This document shows, piece by piece, positions 10,284 to 22,279 of a stretch of DNA of 64,000 bases. The notes under the pieces were generated by a model. The model saw only the letters and a program-made list of their open reading frames with translations, had not been told where the DNA came from and searched no databases. The stretch is from Thinopyrum elongatum (Eukaryota; Streptophyta; Magnoliopsida; Poales; Poaceae). Each line of letters begins with the position of its first letter. Within the stretch, counting starts at the first letter, position 1. The DNA lies in the NCBI GenBank assembly GCA_011799875.1, contig JAAAXO010000110.1:1-64000 (forward strand), read 5' to 3'. The translations under genes and the position numbers were made by a program.

Positions 10284-11118
10284 TGATGAGGACATCAATA
10301 CCATTGTTACACCCACAGCCCCTGCTGCTATACATACTGGACCAATTACTAGAGCTCGCGCACGCCAATTAAATTATCAGGGCCTAGCTTGGACAAGAAA
10401 GAGGAACCTTGGAGCAAGTTCAAGCATGGAGATGATGGCATGCGCAAGGGGAACAAGAACGGAGTTACAAGTGATGATTTCAGGACTTTGAAGCCACCAT
10501 AAGGAGTGCAGGAAGCCTTGGACGAAATATACAAGATGCCACTTCATAAATTTCGTCCAGAGGCTATTATAGGTGCTGCGTCACCTTATTATTGGGCCAG
10601 GCCCATGTAATTTCGAAATACTTGAGTATAGGCTATTTTTAGAGTCTGTATGTGTGGGGAAACAAGAGATAGGGTTGGTTTCGGACCCCTCCTTCAAGGG
10701 CCACGAAATCCCCCCCTCTTCCTCCATATATACAGCCCTTAGGGCACCGTTTAGACTTTGGGTTTTGTTTAGATTAAAAAGTTCGCCATAGCTGCAACTT
10801 CGCGTACTTCGTTTGTGTTCAACGACCAGACCAAGACGTCACAGAACCCCACCTTGATCAATAAAGCTTTCATCTTATATTCGCAATATCCAGATTGCAA
10901 ATCTTAGTTTCTTGCTTGTTCTTCGTTTGCTTGCAGGAGATAGACCCTCGTGGTCAGGTTGATTGTGCTCCGGCGTGGTCAATAACCTCTCGGAGTTGGT
11001 TTAGCGATTGCTAAGGCGCGACGTCCTCGCACGTTCGTAGTCGGATCGTCAAAGTCTACTCCACCAAAAACAATAACTATCATCTCATCGAAAGATCGGG
11101 ACACCCTCGCCTCTATCA
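10284..11118 (+). repeat. CRW 3' LTR with an 88-bp U3 deletion
   Basis: It follows a purine tract, so it is the 3' LTR of the fragment before it. Its length is 835 bp instead of ~922 because sequence is lost at AATTATCAGG/GCCTAGC (about 10,379). The deletion shifts the LTR-encoded pol tail out of frame. The following GAAGT would be the target-site side of the insertion into another CRW pol. Confidence 0.85.
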
Positions 11119-11962
11119 GAAGTGCACCTTTTGCACCGACCGAGTATCTTTTCTTGGCTATGTTGTTACTCCACAGGGAATTGAAGTTGATAAAGCCAAG
11201 ATTGAAGCTATTGAGAGTTGGCCACAGCCCAAAATGGTCACTCAAGTGAGGAGTTTTCTTGGACTCGCTGGTTTCTATAGGCGTTTTGTGAGAGATTTCA
11301 GCACCATTGCTGCACCTCTCAATGAGCTTACAAAGAAGGATGTGCCTTTTGTTTGGGGTACCTCACAGGAAGAAGCCTTCACGGTATTGAAAGATAAGTT
11401 GACACATGCTCCTTTACTCCAACTTCCTGATTTTAATAAGACTTTTGGGCTTGAATGTGATGCTAGTGGAATTGGATTAGGAGGTGTTTTATTACAAGAT
11501 GGCAAACCTGTTGCATACTTTTCTGAAAAATTGAGTGGGCCTAGTCTGAACTATTCTACTTATGATAAAGAATTATATGCTCTTGTTCGGACCTTAGAAA
11601 CATGGCAACATTATTTATGGCCCAAAGAATTTGTTATACATTCTGATCATGAATCTTTGAAACACATTAAAAGTCAAGCAAAACTGAACCGTAGACATGC
11701 TAAATGGGTTGAATTTATTGAGACTTTCCCTTATGTCATTAAACACAAGAAGGGTAAAGAAAATGTTATTGCTGATGCATTGTCTCGTCGTTATACTATG
11801 CTTTCACAACTTGACTTTAAAATATTTGGTTTGGAGACCATCAAAGATCAATATGTGCATGATGCTGAATTTAAAGATGTATTGTAGAATTGTAAGGAAG
11901 GGAGAACATGGAACAAGTTCGTCGTTAACGATGGATTTGTGTTTCGTGCTAACAAGCTATGC
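11119..11962 (+). pseudogene. pol: CRW pol fragment: RT thumb and RNase H
   Basis: It begins at [15 protein letters not shown] in the RT thumb and runs through RNase H ([31 protein letters not shown]). The frame then meets a TAG at 11885-11887 where other copies have CAG. It is cut at 11,962 inside the linker before the integrase zinc domain by a precise LTR start. It has no start codon, RT active site or integrase. It is CRW DNA that served as the target for neighbouring insertions and cannot be functional. Confidence 0.85.
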
Positions 11963-12885
11963 TGATGAGGACATCAATACCATTGTTACACCCACAGCCC
12001 CTGCTGCTATACATACTGGACCAATTACTAGAGCTCGCGCACGCCAATTAAATTATCAGGTACTTTCGTTTCTTGGTAATGATTCTAATGTTCATGAGAA
12101 TATGATGCTGCCTAAATTGGATACATTTGTTTTGCTTACAAATGAAGGGCCTAGCTTGGACAAGAAAGAGGAACCTTGGAGCAAGTTCAAGCATGGAGAT
12201 GATGGCATGCGCAAGGGGAACAAGAACGGAGTTACAAGTGATGATTTCAGGACTTTGAAGCCACCATAAGGAGTGCAGGAAGCCTTGGACGAAATATACA
12301 AGATGCCACTTCATAAATTTCGTCCAGAGGCTATTATAGGTGCTGCGTCACCTTATTATTGGGCCAGGCCCATGTAATTTCGAAATACTTGAGTATAGGC
12401 TATTTTTAGAGTCCGTATGTGTGGGGAAACAAGAGATAGGGTTGGTTTCGGACCCCTCCTTCAAGGGCCACGAAATCCCCCCCTCTTCGTCCATATATAC
12501 AGCCCTTAGGGCACCGTTTAGACTTTGGGGTTTTGTTTAGATTAAAAGTTTGCCATAGCTGCAACTTCGCGTACTTCGTTTGTGTTCAACGACCAGACCA
12601 AGACGTCACAGAACCCCACCTTGATCAATAAAGCTTTCATCTTATATTCGCAATATCCAGATTGCAAATCTTAGTTTCTTGCTTGTTCTTCGTTTGCTTG
12701 CAGGAGATAGACCCTCGTGGTCAGGTTGATTGTGCTCCGGCGTGGTCAATAACCTCTCGGAGTTGGTTTAGCGATTGCTAAGGCGCGACGTCCTCGCACG
12801 TTCGTAGTCGGATCGTCAAAGTCTACTCCACCAAAAACGATAGCTATCATCTCATCGAAAGATCGGGACACCCTCGCCTCTATCA
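11963..12885 (+). repeat. CRW LTR, complete and isolated (923 bp)
   Basis: A complete LTR flanked by pol on both sides, but by different pol regions (RNase H/integrase linker on the left, RT N-terminus on the right). Flanking pentamers TATGC and ATTTT differ. It has the form of a solo LTR without a target duplication, as left by recombination between LTRs of different elements. There is no purine tract before it and no PBS after it. Confidence 0.85.
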
Positions 12886-14628
12886 ATTTTGCAGGAGTTC
12901 GCTGACGTCTTTCCACAAGACGTGCCACCGGGATTACCACCTATTCGCGGGATTGAGCATCAGATTGACTTAATTCCCGGTGCTTCGTTGCCAAACCGTG
13001 CGCCATACCGTACCAATCCAGAGGAGACGAAGGAGATTATGCGTCAAGTACAGGAGTTGCTCGACAAAGGTTATATACGCGAATCCCTTAGTCCTTGTGC
13101 TGTTCCTATTATTCTAGTGCCGAAAAAGGATGGTACATCGCGTATGTGTGTTGATTGTAGAGGCATTAATAATATTACTATTCGTTATCGTCATCCTATT
13201 CCTAGACTAGATGATATGCTTGATGAATTGAGTGGCTCTACAATATTCTCCAAAGTTGATTTGCGTAGTGGATACCATCAAATTCGTATGAAATTGGGGG
13301 ATGAATGGAAAACAGCATTTAAAACAAAGTTTGGATTATATGAGTGGTTAGTCATGCCTTTTGGGTTAACTAATGCACCTAGTACTTTCATGAGATTAAT
13401 GAACGAAGTTTTACGTGCTTTCATTGCACGATTTGTGGTAGTCTATTTTGATGATATACTGATTTATAGCAGATCTTTGGAGGAACATTTGGAACATTTA
13501 CGTGCTGTTTTTATTGCTTTACGTGATGCACGTTTGTTTGGTAACCTTGGGAAGTGCACCTTTTGCACCGACCGAGTATCTTTTCTTGGCTATGTTGTTA
13601 CTCCACAGGGAATTGAAGTTGATAAAGCCAAGATTGAAGCTATTGAGAGTTGGCCACAGCCCAAAACAGTCACTCAAGTGAGGAGTTTTCTTGGACTGGC
13701 TGGTTTCTATAGGCGTTTTGTGAGAGATTTCAGCACCATTGCTGCACCTCTCAATGAGCTTACAAAGAAGGATGTGCCTTTTGTTTGGGGTACCTCACAG
13801 GAAGAAGCCTTCACGGTATTGAAAGATAAGTTGACACATGCTCCTTTACTCCAACTTCCTGATTTTAATAAGACTTTTGAGCTTGAATGTGATGCTAGTG
13901 GAATTGGATTAGGAGGTGTTTTATTACAAGATGGCAAACCTGTTGCATACTTTTCTGAAAAATTGAGTGGGCCTAGTCTGAACTATTCTACTTATGATAA
14001 AGAATTATATGCTCTTGTTCGGACCTTAGAAACATGGCAACATTATTTATGGCCCAAAGAATTTGTTATACATTCTGATCATGAATCTTTGAAACACATT
14101 AAAAGTCAAGCAAAACTGAACCGTAGACATGCTAAATGGGTTGAATTTATTGAGACTTTCCCTTATGTCATTAAACACAAGAAGGGTAAAGAAAATGTTA
14201 TTGCTGATGCATTGTCTCGTCGTTATACTATGCTTTCACAACTTGACTTTAAAATATTTGGTTGGGAGACCATCAAAGATCAATATGTGCATGATGCTGA
14301 ATTTAAAGATGTATTGCAGAATTGTAAGGAAGGGAGAACATGGAACAAGTTCGTCGTTAACGATGGATTTGTGTTTCGTGCTAACAAGCTATGCATTCCA
14401 GCTAGCTCCGTTCGTCTTTTGTTGTTGCAGGAGGCGCATGGAGGAGGATTAATGGGACACTTTGGCGTGAAGAAGACGGAGGATATACTTGCTACACATT
14501 TCTTTTGGCCAAAGATGAGACGGGATGTTGAGCGTTTTGTTGCTCGCTGCACTACATGTCAAAAAGCTAAGTCACGACTCAATCCTCATGATGCTGAAGA
14601 AGACGGTTTATATATGCCTTTGTTTTAG
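12886..14628 (+). pseudogene. pol: CRW pol fragment: RT, RNase H, integrase zinc domain
   Basis: An open frame of about 580 codons truncated at both ends. It starts at [17 protein letters not shown], the linker into RT, and carries RT motifs ([29 protein letters not shown] near 13,443), RNase H (ECDASG, HSDHES, ADALSRR) and the integrase HHCC zinc domain ([24 protein letters not shown]). The frame then runs into scrambled sequence from 14,591 and stops at TAG 14626-14628. The integrase catalytic core and C-terminus are missing. The lack of nonsense codons in RT and RNase H suggests a young fragment, but there is no gag, protease or start. Confidence 0.85.
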
Positions 14629-14700
14629 GTTTATCTATGGGATATATCCTCCCAAGGAACACTAGGTACAGGCAAAGGCATATATAAACCATGAGGATTG
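14580..14700. other. Tail-to-tail inverted pol junction with scrambled centre
   Basis: CAATCCTCATG at 14580-14590 pairs with its reverse complement at 14690-14700. Pol sequence on both sides is inverted about base 14,640, out to about 12,886 and 16,394. The centre holds short displaced pieces: ATGCTGAAGAAGAC (no source recognised), TTTATATATGCCTTTG (native), TTTTAGGTTTA (normally about 70 bp downstream) and TCTATGG. This looks like templated filler from repeated template switching. Confidence 0.75.
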
Positions 14701-17667
14701 AGTCGTGACTTAGCTTTTTGACATGTAGTGCAGCGAGCAACAAAACGCTCAACATCCCGTCTCATCTTTGGCCAAAAGAAATGTGTAGCAAGTATATCCT
14801 CCGTCTTCTTCACGCCAAAGTGTCCCATTAATCCTCCTCCATGCGCCTCCTGCAACAACAAAAGACGAACGGAGCTAGCTGGAATGCATAGCTTGTTAGC
14901 ACGAAACACAAATCCATCGTTAACGACGAACTTGTTCCATGTTCTCCCTTCCTTACAATTCTGCATTACATCTTTAAATTCAGCATCATGCACATATTGA
15001 TCTTTGATGGTCTCCAAACCAAATATTTTAAAGTCAAGTTGTGAAAGCATAGTATAACGACGAGACAATGCATCAGCAATAACATTTTCTTTACCCTTCT
15101 TGTGTTTAATGACATAAGGGAAAGTCTCAATAAATTCAACCCATTTAGCATGTCTACGGTTCAGTTTTGCTTGACTTTTAATGTGTTTCAAAGATTCATG
15201 ATCAGAATGTATAACAAATTCTTTGGGCCATAAATAATGTTGCCATGTTTCTAAGGTCCGAACAAGAGCATATAATTCTTTATCATAAGTAGAATAGTTC
15301 AGACTAGGCCCACTCAATTTTTCAGAAAAGTATGCAACAGGTTTGCCATCTTGTAATAAAACACCTCCTAATCCAATTCCACTAGCATCACATTCAAGCT
15401 CAAAAGTCTTATTAAAATCAGGAAGTTGGAGTAAAGGAGCATGTGTCAACTTATCTTTCAATACCGTGAAGGCTTCTTCCTGTGAGGTACCCCAAACAAA
15501 AGGCACATCCTTCTTTGTAAGCTCATTGAGAGGTGCAGCAATGGTGCTGAAATCTCTCACAAAACGCCTATAGAAACCAGCGAGTCCAAGAAAACTCCTC
15601 ACTTATGTGACCGTTTTGGGCTGTGGCCAACTCTCAATAGCTTCAATCTTGACTTTATCAACTTCAATTCCCTGTGGAGTAACAACATAGCCAAGAAAAG
15701 ATACTCGGTCGGTGCAAAAGGTGCACTTCCCAAGGTTACCAAACAAACGTGCATCACGTAAAGCAATAAAAACAGCACGTAAATGTTCCAAATGTTCCTC
15801 CAAAGATCTGCTATAAATCAGTATATCATCAAAATAGACTACCACAAATCGTCCAATGAAAGCACGTAAAACTTCGTTCATTAATCTCATGAAAGTACTA
15901 GGTGCATTAGTTAACCCAAAAGGCATGACTAACCACTCATATAATCCAAACTTTGTTTTAAATGCTGTTTTCCATTCATCCCCCAATTTCATACGAATTC
16001 GATGGTATCCACTACGCAAATCAACTTTGGAGAATATTGTAGAGCCACTCAATTCATCAAGCATATCATCTAGTCTAGGAATAGGATGACGATAACGAAT
16101 AGTAATATTATTAATGCCTCTACAATCAACACACATACGCGATGTACCATCCTTTTTCGGCACTAGAATAATAGGAACAGCACAAGGACTAAGGGATCCG
16201 CGTATATAACCTTTGTCGAGCAACTCCTGTACTTGACGCATAATCTCCTTCGTCTCCTCTGGATTGGTACGGTATGGCGCACGGTTTGGCAACGAAGCAC
16301 CGGGAATTAAGTCAATCTGATGCTCAATCCCGCGAATAGGTGGTAATCCCGGTGGCACGTCTTATGGAAAGACGTCAGCGAACTCCTGCAAAATGTTAGT
16401 GACCGCAGGAGGCAAAGAGGAAGGCACGTCCTCGAATGAAAATAACGCCTCTTTGCACACAAAAGCATAGCAAACAGAATTGCTGAAATCTAGATCATCA
16501 ATATCAGATTTGGTGGCAAGTAAGCATGCACTTTTCAATTTAATTTCAGAAGCAACACTAGATGGTTTATTATTAGGCTTGATTTGTTGCTCAAATTCTT
16601 TTGCCACAATCTGATTTTCACTCTTATTTTTCTCCTGTTTTGCTTTACTAGCTCTATTAATATCATCTTTCAAAATAGAATCAGGAGTCATAGGAAGCAA
16701 AGTAATATGTTTATCCTTATGAACAAGAGTATACTGATTGTTTCTACCATGGTGTACAGAATTTTTATCAAATTGCCATGGTCTACCAAGTAATAATGAA
16801 CATGCTTGCATGGGTACCACATCACAATCAACATAATCAGCATATGTAGAGATACTAAAATGCACACGAACAGTACGTGTTACCTTAACCTTGCCGCTGT
16901 TGTCTAACCATTGGATATAGTAAGGATGTGGATGTGGTCTTGTGGTGAGAGATAGCTTCTCCACCATCTCCATGCTAGCCAAGTTGTTGCAGCTCCCTCC
17001 ATCTATGATGACGCGAACAGAACGTTCCTTCACAACTCCCTTTGTATGGAACAAATTATGCCTCTGATTTTGCTCAGCTTGTGTGACCTGCACACTCAAA
17101 ACACGTTGAGCAACTAAACATTCATACCTGTCAGCGTCTTCAGGAGCCATGTATTGCGTCTCATGATCAGAATCATCTCCACCGTGTTCTTCACTTGTAA
17201 TAAGAGCCAAAGTCTCCGCATCATAGTCACTAGCGGACTCATACCCACCATCCTCAGTAGCAATCATAACACGCGGAGATTGGCATTCTCTCGCATAATG
17301 ACCTCTTCCCTTACAACGACGACAAATAATATCATGTGCGTGCCCTGTTGATGCCATAGATGAAGAAGAGCTCTGGGCAGGCCCAGAAGGTGTACTCTTG
17401 GCAGATGGTGGTGGTGGTGCCTGTTTTCTTGTATCTCGATTGGAATTGGCGGCTGAAGTCAGTGGTGCCGCAGTAGGACGTGTGGGAGTAGAGGAGGCAC
17501 GCGGTGTCCATGATGAAGATCGACCTGCAGAAAAATTAGTTCGCGCCAATGCCTGTCGATCCTGCACTTCACGTTCAGCTTTACAAGCAAGATGGAATAA
17601 ACGAGTGATATTATTATACTCCTTATACTCTAGAATGGTCTGAATCTCTCTATTTAATCCACCCATG
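14640..17667 (-). pseudogene. gag-pol: CRW gag(C-terminal)-protease-RT-RNase H-integrase(N-terminal), two stops
   Basis: On the minus strand the frame enters at [11 protein letters not shown] in Gag. It passes a CCHC zinc knuckle ([15 protein letters not shown], about 17,285-17,335), a protease with IDGGSCNN at its active site, RT (YFDD at 15827-15838), RNase H and the integrase zinc domain, then ends in the inverted junction near 14,640. Two nonsense codons break it, both CAA to TAA: 16362-16364 just upstream of RT (VFP then stop) and 15603-15605 in the RT thumb. Gag residues before MGGLN are absent because an LTR end abuts at 17,668. The integrase catalytic core is missing. Dead copy. Confidence 0.85.
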
Positions 17668-18587
17668 TGATAGAGGCGGGGGTGTCCCGATCTTTCGATG
17701 AGATGATAGCTATCGATTTGGTGGAGTCGACTTTGACGATCCGACTACGAGCGTGCGAGGACGTCGCGCCTTAGCAATCGCTAAACCAACTCCGAGAGGT
17801 TATTGACCACGCCGGAGCACAATCAACCTGACCCCGAGGGTCTATCTCCTGCAAGCAAACGAAGAACAAGCAAGAAACTAAGATTTGCAATCTGGATATT
17901 GCGAATATAAGATGAAAGCTTTATTGATCGAGGTGGGGTTCTGTGACGTCTTGGTCTGGTCGTTGAACACAAACGAAGTACGCGAAGTTGCAGCTATGGC
18001 GAACTTTTAATCTAAACAAAACCCAAAGTCTAAACGGTGCCCTAAGGGCTGTATATATGGAGGAGGAGGGTGGGATTTCGTGGCCCTTGAAAGAGGGGTC
18101 CGAAACCAACCCTATCTCTTGTTTCCCCACACATACGGACTCTAAAAACAGCCTATACTCAAGTATTTCGAAATTACATGGGCCTGGCCCAATAATAAGG
18201 TGACGCAGCACCTATAATAGCCTCTGGACGAAATTTATGAAGTGACATCTTGTATATTTCGTCCAAGGCTTCCTGCACTCATTATGGTGGCTTCAAAGTC
18301 CTGAAATCATCACTTGTAACTCCGTTCTTGTTCCCCTTGTGCATGCCATCACCTCCATGCTTGAACTTGCTCCAAGGTTCCTCTTTCTTGTCCAAGCTAG
18401 GCCCTTCATTTGTAAGCAAAACAAATGTATCCAATTTAGGCAGCATCATATTCTCATGAACTTTAGAATCATTACCAAGAAACGAAAGTACCTGATATTT
18501 TAATTGGCGTGCGCGAGCTCTAGTAATTGGTCCAGTATGTATAGAAGCAGGGGCTGTGGGTGTAACAATGGTATTGATGTCCTCATC
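17668..18587 (-). repeat. CRW LTR with a Quinta-like U5 tip
   Basis: A reverse-oriented LTR of about 920 bp. The outermost ~80 bp (17668 to ~17,748) carry Quinta marker bases (CGATTTGGTGGAGTCGAC), whereas the rest is CRW (GAGGACGTCGCGCC, GTGACGTCTTGG). The start has lost its first T (CGATGAGGACATC on minus) and joins leader sequence at 18588. It abuts gag at 17667 without a target duplication. Confidence 0.8.
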
Positions 18588-19272
18588 GTCTTTTTTTCTT
18601 TTTCTTTTTTGCACTTTTTTTTTTGCTCCGCAACAATTTTTTTTCGAAAAAGTCTACAAATGGTCTAAAAACTGCCTAGCCAGAATTTTCCAGACTTAGT
18701 TTTTTTTTTTTGAAACTGGAACTATTTTTCTTCTACGGGTAGCACGAAAATTGGGGAATCCGACTTGTTGACGACTCGCAGTATCGCGTGATCTGGAACT
18801 CTAAAATAAAGGAATAAATACTGGACTCGGACTAGGACTGGTGGCAGAGATGAATATGGTGGAACTCGGACTGGTGATGGTATATGACGGTAGTATATGT
18901 GGACTCGGATTGGTGGTGGTATATGGACTCGGATCGGTGGTGGTATATGGACTCAGAGAAATAGCAGATAAGCTGTGGTGGTATATGGTAGGGGCGATGA
19001 TGATGGTGCGGCGGCGGCGTGACAACTTGTGAACAGAACTCGAAACTCTAAAGAACTAGACGCTAAGACCAGCAACTTGACACGACGATGCAACCGCAAA
19101 TTCAACAAAGCAAAAACCCTAAAAAGATTATGCAAAGGCTCAGATTGGTTCAGATATGATGAACTAACCCTAAATTTTTTGTGGCTTTTTTTTTGGACAA
19201 TACGTAAGAAAATAAATCTAATCTAGGGAAAACTGGAAATTCTCACCGAGCAACCTGAAAACTGATACCACT
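18588..19272 (-). other. CRW 5' leader, truncated at a poly-A tract
   Basis: Minus-strand leader following the PBS at 19262-19270. Its first ~80 bp are Quinta-like (TTTTCAGGTTGCTCGGTGAG, AGATTAGATTTATTTTC), then it becomes CRW. It contains two copies of the 24-bp minisatellite (about 18,900-18,957) and long A-rich tracts, then stops at an A/T-rich tract against the LTR at 18587. No gene is supported here. Confidence 0.75.
19262..19270 (-). other. Primer binding site (initiator tRNA-Met)
   Basis: TGGTATCAG on minus, two bases after the LTR end at 19273. Confidence 0.75.
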
Positions 19273-20184
19273 TGATAGAGGCGAGGGTGTCCCGATCTTT
19301 CGATGAGATGGTAACTATCGATTTGGTGGAGCCGACTTTGACGATCCGACTACAAACGTGCACGACGTTGCGCCTTAGCAATCGCTAAACCAATCTCCTG
19401 AGGTTACTGACGATGCTGGAAGCACGATCAACCTGACCACGAAGGTCTATTCCTGCACGCAATCGAAGAACAAGCAAGAATATGATAATGCAATCTGAAT
19501 ATTGCGAATATAGATGAAGTATTGATAATGGTGGGGATCCGAAAGCGGTCTTGGTCTGGTCGTTGGACACAAACGAAGTACACGAAGTTGCAATGGCTAA
19601 CTTTTAACTAAACAAATCCCAAAGGCTAAACGGTGCCCTAAGGGCTGTATATATGGAGGAAGAGGAGGGGATTTCGTGGCCCTTGAAGGAGGGGTCCGAA
19701 ACCAACCCTATCTCTTGTTTCCCCACACATACGGACTCTAAAAACAGCCTATACTCAAGTATTTCGAAATTACATGGGCCTGGCCCAATAATAAGGTGAC
19801 GCAGCACCTATAATAGCCTCTGGACGAAATTTATGAAGTGACATCTTGTATATTTCGTCCAAGGCTTCCTGCACTCATTATGGTGGGTTCAAAGTCCTGA
19901 AATCATCACTTGTAACTCCGTTCTTGTTCCCCTTGTGCATGCCATCATCTCCATGCTTGAACTTGCTCCAAGGTTCCTCTTTCTTGTCCAAGCTAGGCCC
20001 TTCATTTGTAAGCAAAACAAATGTATCCAATTTAGGCAGCATCATATTCTCATGAACTTTAGAATCATTACCAAGAAACGAAAGTACCTGATATTTTAAT
20101 TGGCGTGCGCGAGCTCTAGTAATTGGTCCAGTATGTATAGAAGCAGGGGTTGTGGGTGTAACAATGGTATTGATGTCCTCATCA
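19273..20184 (-). repeat. Hybrid LTR: CRW U3 + Quinta R-U5 (912 bp)
   Basis: U3 from 20184 inward is CRW (DINTIV pol tail, TATATACAGCCC promoter). From about 19,620 to 19,273 the sequence is Quinta (CCGAAAGCGGTCTTGG on plus, CAATGGCTAAC). The switch lies just after the TATA box, at the inferred start of R. It interrupts gag at 20,185. Confidence 0.85.
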
Positions 20185-21150
20185 ATACTCCTTATACTCT
20201 AGAATGGTCTGAATCTCTCTATTTAATCCACCCATGAAACGTGCAAGCATAGCTTCATTCTCCTCAACAATACCACATCTAATCATGCCAGTTTGTAATT
20301 CCTGATAATATTCTTCTACAGAATTTTTTCCTTGTCTTAAGCGCTGCAATTTTTGAAGTAATTCACGTTGATAATATGGTGGAACCCGACGAGTACGCAT
20401 AGCAGTTTTCAAAGCAGCCCACGTAGCTGGAATAGGATATAATCTACAATGTTCAGACCACCATACACATGCAAAACTAGTGAAAGCACAAACAGCAGCA
20501 GCAACACGTCGTTCCTCGGGATATTGTAAACATGTAAAACGTTGTTCAGTTTCTAACTCCCAAGTAAGATATATATCAGGAACATATCTACCCTCGAATG
20601 GTGGAATATTCAATTTTAATTTAGGAAGATGGTCATGATCTCGTACCTGAAGTGGTGGTGCAGGCCTACCATTGCGATTATTTGCATGTGGACGACCTGG
20701 TGCTGGTGGTTGCATGTAGTTATGATTTTGATCAACCTCATCCTCATAATCGCCCGCGTAATCATCCTCCTCCTCGGCACCAGCAGCAGTAGGAGCAGGA
20801 GCCAAAGAAGCATCAACAGTAGGTACAGCAGCACCAGAAGTTTGGCCATCCTCAAGAGGAACACGCTTCGCTCGTCCGAACTGATTTGGAAGGGGGCGTT
20901 GTTGTTGTCGTTGCAGAGGTGCGACAGGTGCAGCCGGTGGTGGTTGGGGAAGACGCGTGAGCAATTCATTAAACTTGTTATCCAGCTTTGTCTCGAACGA
21001 CTTCTCCATGCCATCTATCTTCTCCATGGCCTCTTCAAATCTGTTTAGCACATCTCCCACCTGGCCACTCATCATTTGCTGAAATTTATCATGCAACTCC
21101 TTGTTCGTCATGTTCTCCCAGTCAATCTCGTCGGCTTGTGATCCTGCCAT
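20185..21150 (-). pseudogene. gag: CRW Gag N-terminal two-thirds, cut by an LTR
   Basis: The ATG at 21150 gives [18 protein letters not shown]. The protein then shows a coiled-coil-like acidic N-terminus (residues ~10-60), a proline/glutamine-rich and acidic linker ([13 protein letters not shown]), and the capsid core ([43 protein letters not shown]). About 322 codons are open before the LTR start at 20184, and the frame stops at 20182 just inside the LTR. The zinc knuckle and everything downstream are missing. It is preceded by its own leader and PBS, so the 5' half of the unit is intact while the 3' part is lost. Confidence 0.85.
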
Positions 21151-22279
21151 GGTTAGCAGCAATAGAAACACACAAGAATATGGTCCTACAGACTACTAGA
21201 AAGTGGTGGTGGTGTGGTGTGGTGTCACAAATCCGTCAAGCAAATCTCAAATTCTTACCAGTTCTTACCCAGCAGCAGGTTGTGATCGGCAACCTTTGTA
21301 GTCAAAACTCTCAGAGCTTGGACAGAGCGATTGCCAGGTGGTGTCAAACACACGATGTAGATGTATGTGGAGCTGGGAAGGCTTATGATATGGTAGCAAA
21401 AAGGGTCAGCAATAATCAATTAGAGATGCAATGTTGAATAAACTCTCAACAACGGTACTGTGCTGGTCCTAGGCTAGACCGTGCTAGAGACGCGAGCCTA
21501 GAACACTAACAAAAATCACGGCGCTGCACGTAAACAAGGGAGGAGCACACTCTGAATTTTTTTTCTTTTTTTTTGCACTTTTTTTTCCTCTTTTTTTTTT
21601 TGCTCCGCAACAATTTTTTTTTGAAAAAGTCTACAAATGGTCTAAAAACTGCCTAGCCAGAATTTTCCAGACTTAGTTTTTTTTTTTGAAACTGGAACTA
21701 TTTTTCTTCTGCGGGTAGCACGAAAATTGGCGAATCCGACTTGTTCACGACTCGTAGTATCGCGTGATCTGGAACTCTAAAATAAAGGAATAAATACTGG
21801 ACTCGGACTAGGACTGGTGGCAGAGATGAATCTGGTGGAACTCGGACTGGTGATGGTATATGACGGTAGTATATGTGGGCTCGGATTGGTGGTGGTATAT
21901 GGACTCGGATCGGTGGTGGTATATGGACTCAGATCGGTGGTGGTATATGGACTCAGAGAAATAGCAGATAAGCTGTGGTGGTATATGGTAGGGGCGATGA
22001 TGATGGTGCGGCGGCGGCGTGACAACTTGTGAACAGAACTCGAAACTCTAAAGAACTAGACGCTAAGACCAGCAACTTGACACGACGATGCAACCGCAAA
22101 TTCAACAAAGCAAAAACCCGAAAAAGATTATGCAAAGGCTCAGATTGGTTCGGATATGATGAACTAACCCTAAATTTTTTTTTTGGCTTTTTCCTGGATT
22201 GTAGGTATGAAGAACAGACTCGATCTAAACTACGAAAAACTGCAAATCTCACCGAGCAACCTGGGAATCTGATACCACT
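21151..22279 (-). other. CRW 5' leader
   Basis: A complete leader from the LTR end (22280) to the gag start (21150), with a CRW-type beginning (AGATTCCCAGGTTGC after the PBS). It has three copies of the 24-bp minisatellite at about 21,880-21,960 and poly-A tracts near 21,545-21,690. No gene seen. Confidence 0.75.
22269..22277 (-). other. Primer binding site (initiator tRNA-Met)
   Basis: TGGTATCAG on minus, two bases after the LTR that ends at 22280. The large inverted duplication loses its identity at this site. Confidence 0.75.

Noticed and set aside
11963..12885. Classical solo LTR
   Set aside because: The LTR is complete and isolated, but flanking pentamers differ and the two sides come from different pol regions, so simple intra-element LTR recombination is not enough.
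18860..18990. Centromeric satellite array
   Set aside because: The short tandem units are only two or three copies of a 24-bp leader minisatellite; no longer satellite monomer is present in the window.
20629..21048. Hydrophobic 139-codon frame antisense to CRW gag (also at 32,578, 35,778, 46,414, 61,905)
   Set aside because: It lies opposite the proline/glutamine-rich Gag region and recurs with every gag copy; codon composition of gag explains it. A shadow frame, not a membrane protein.
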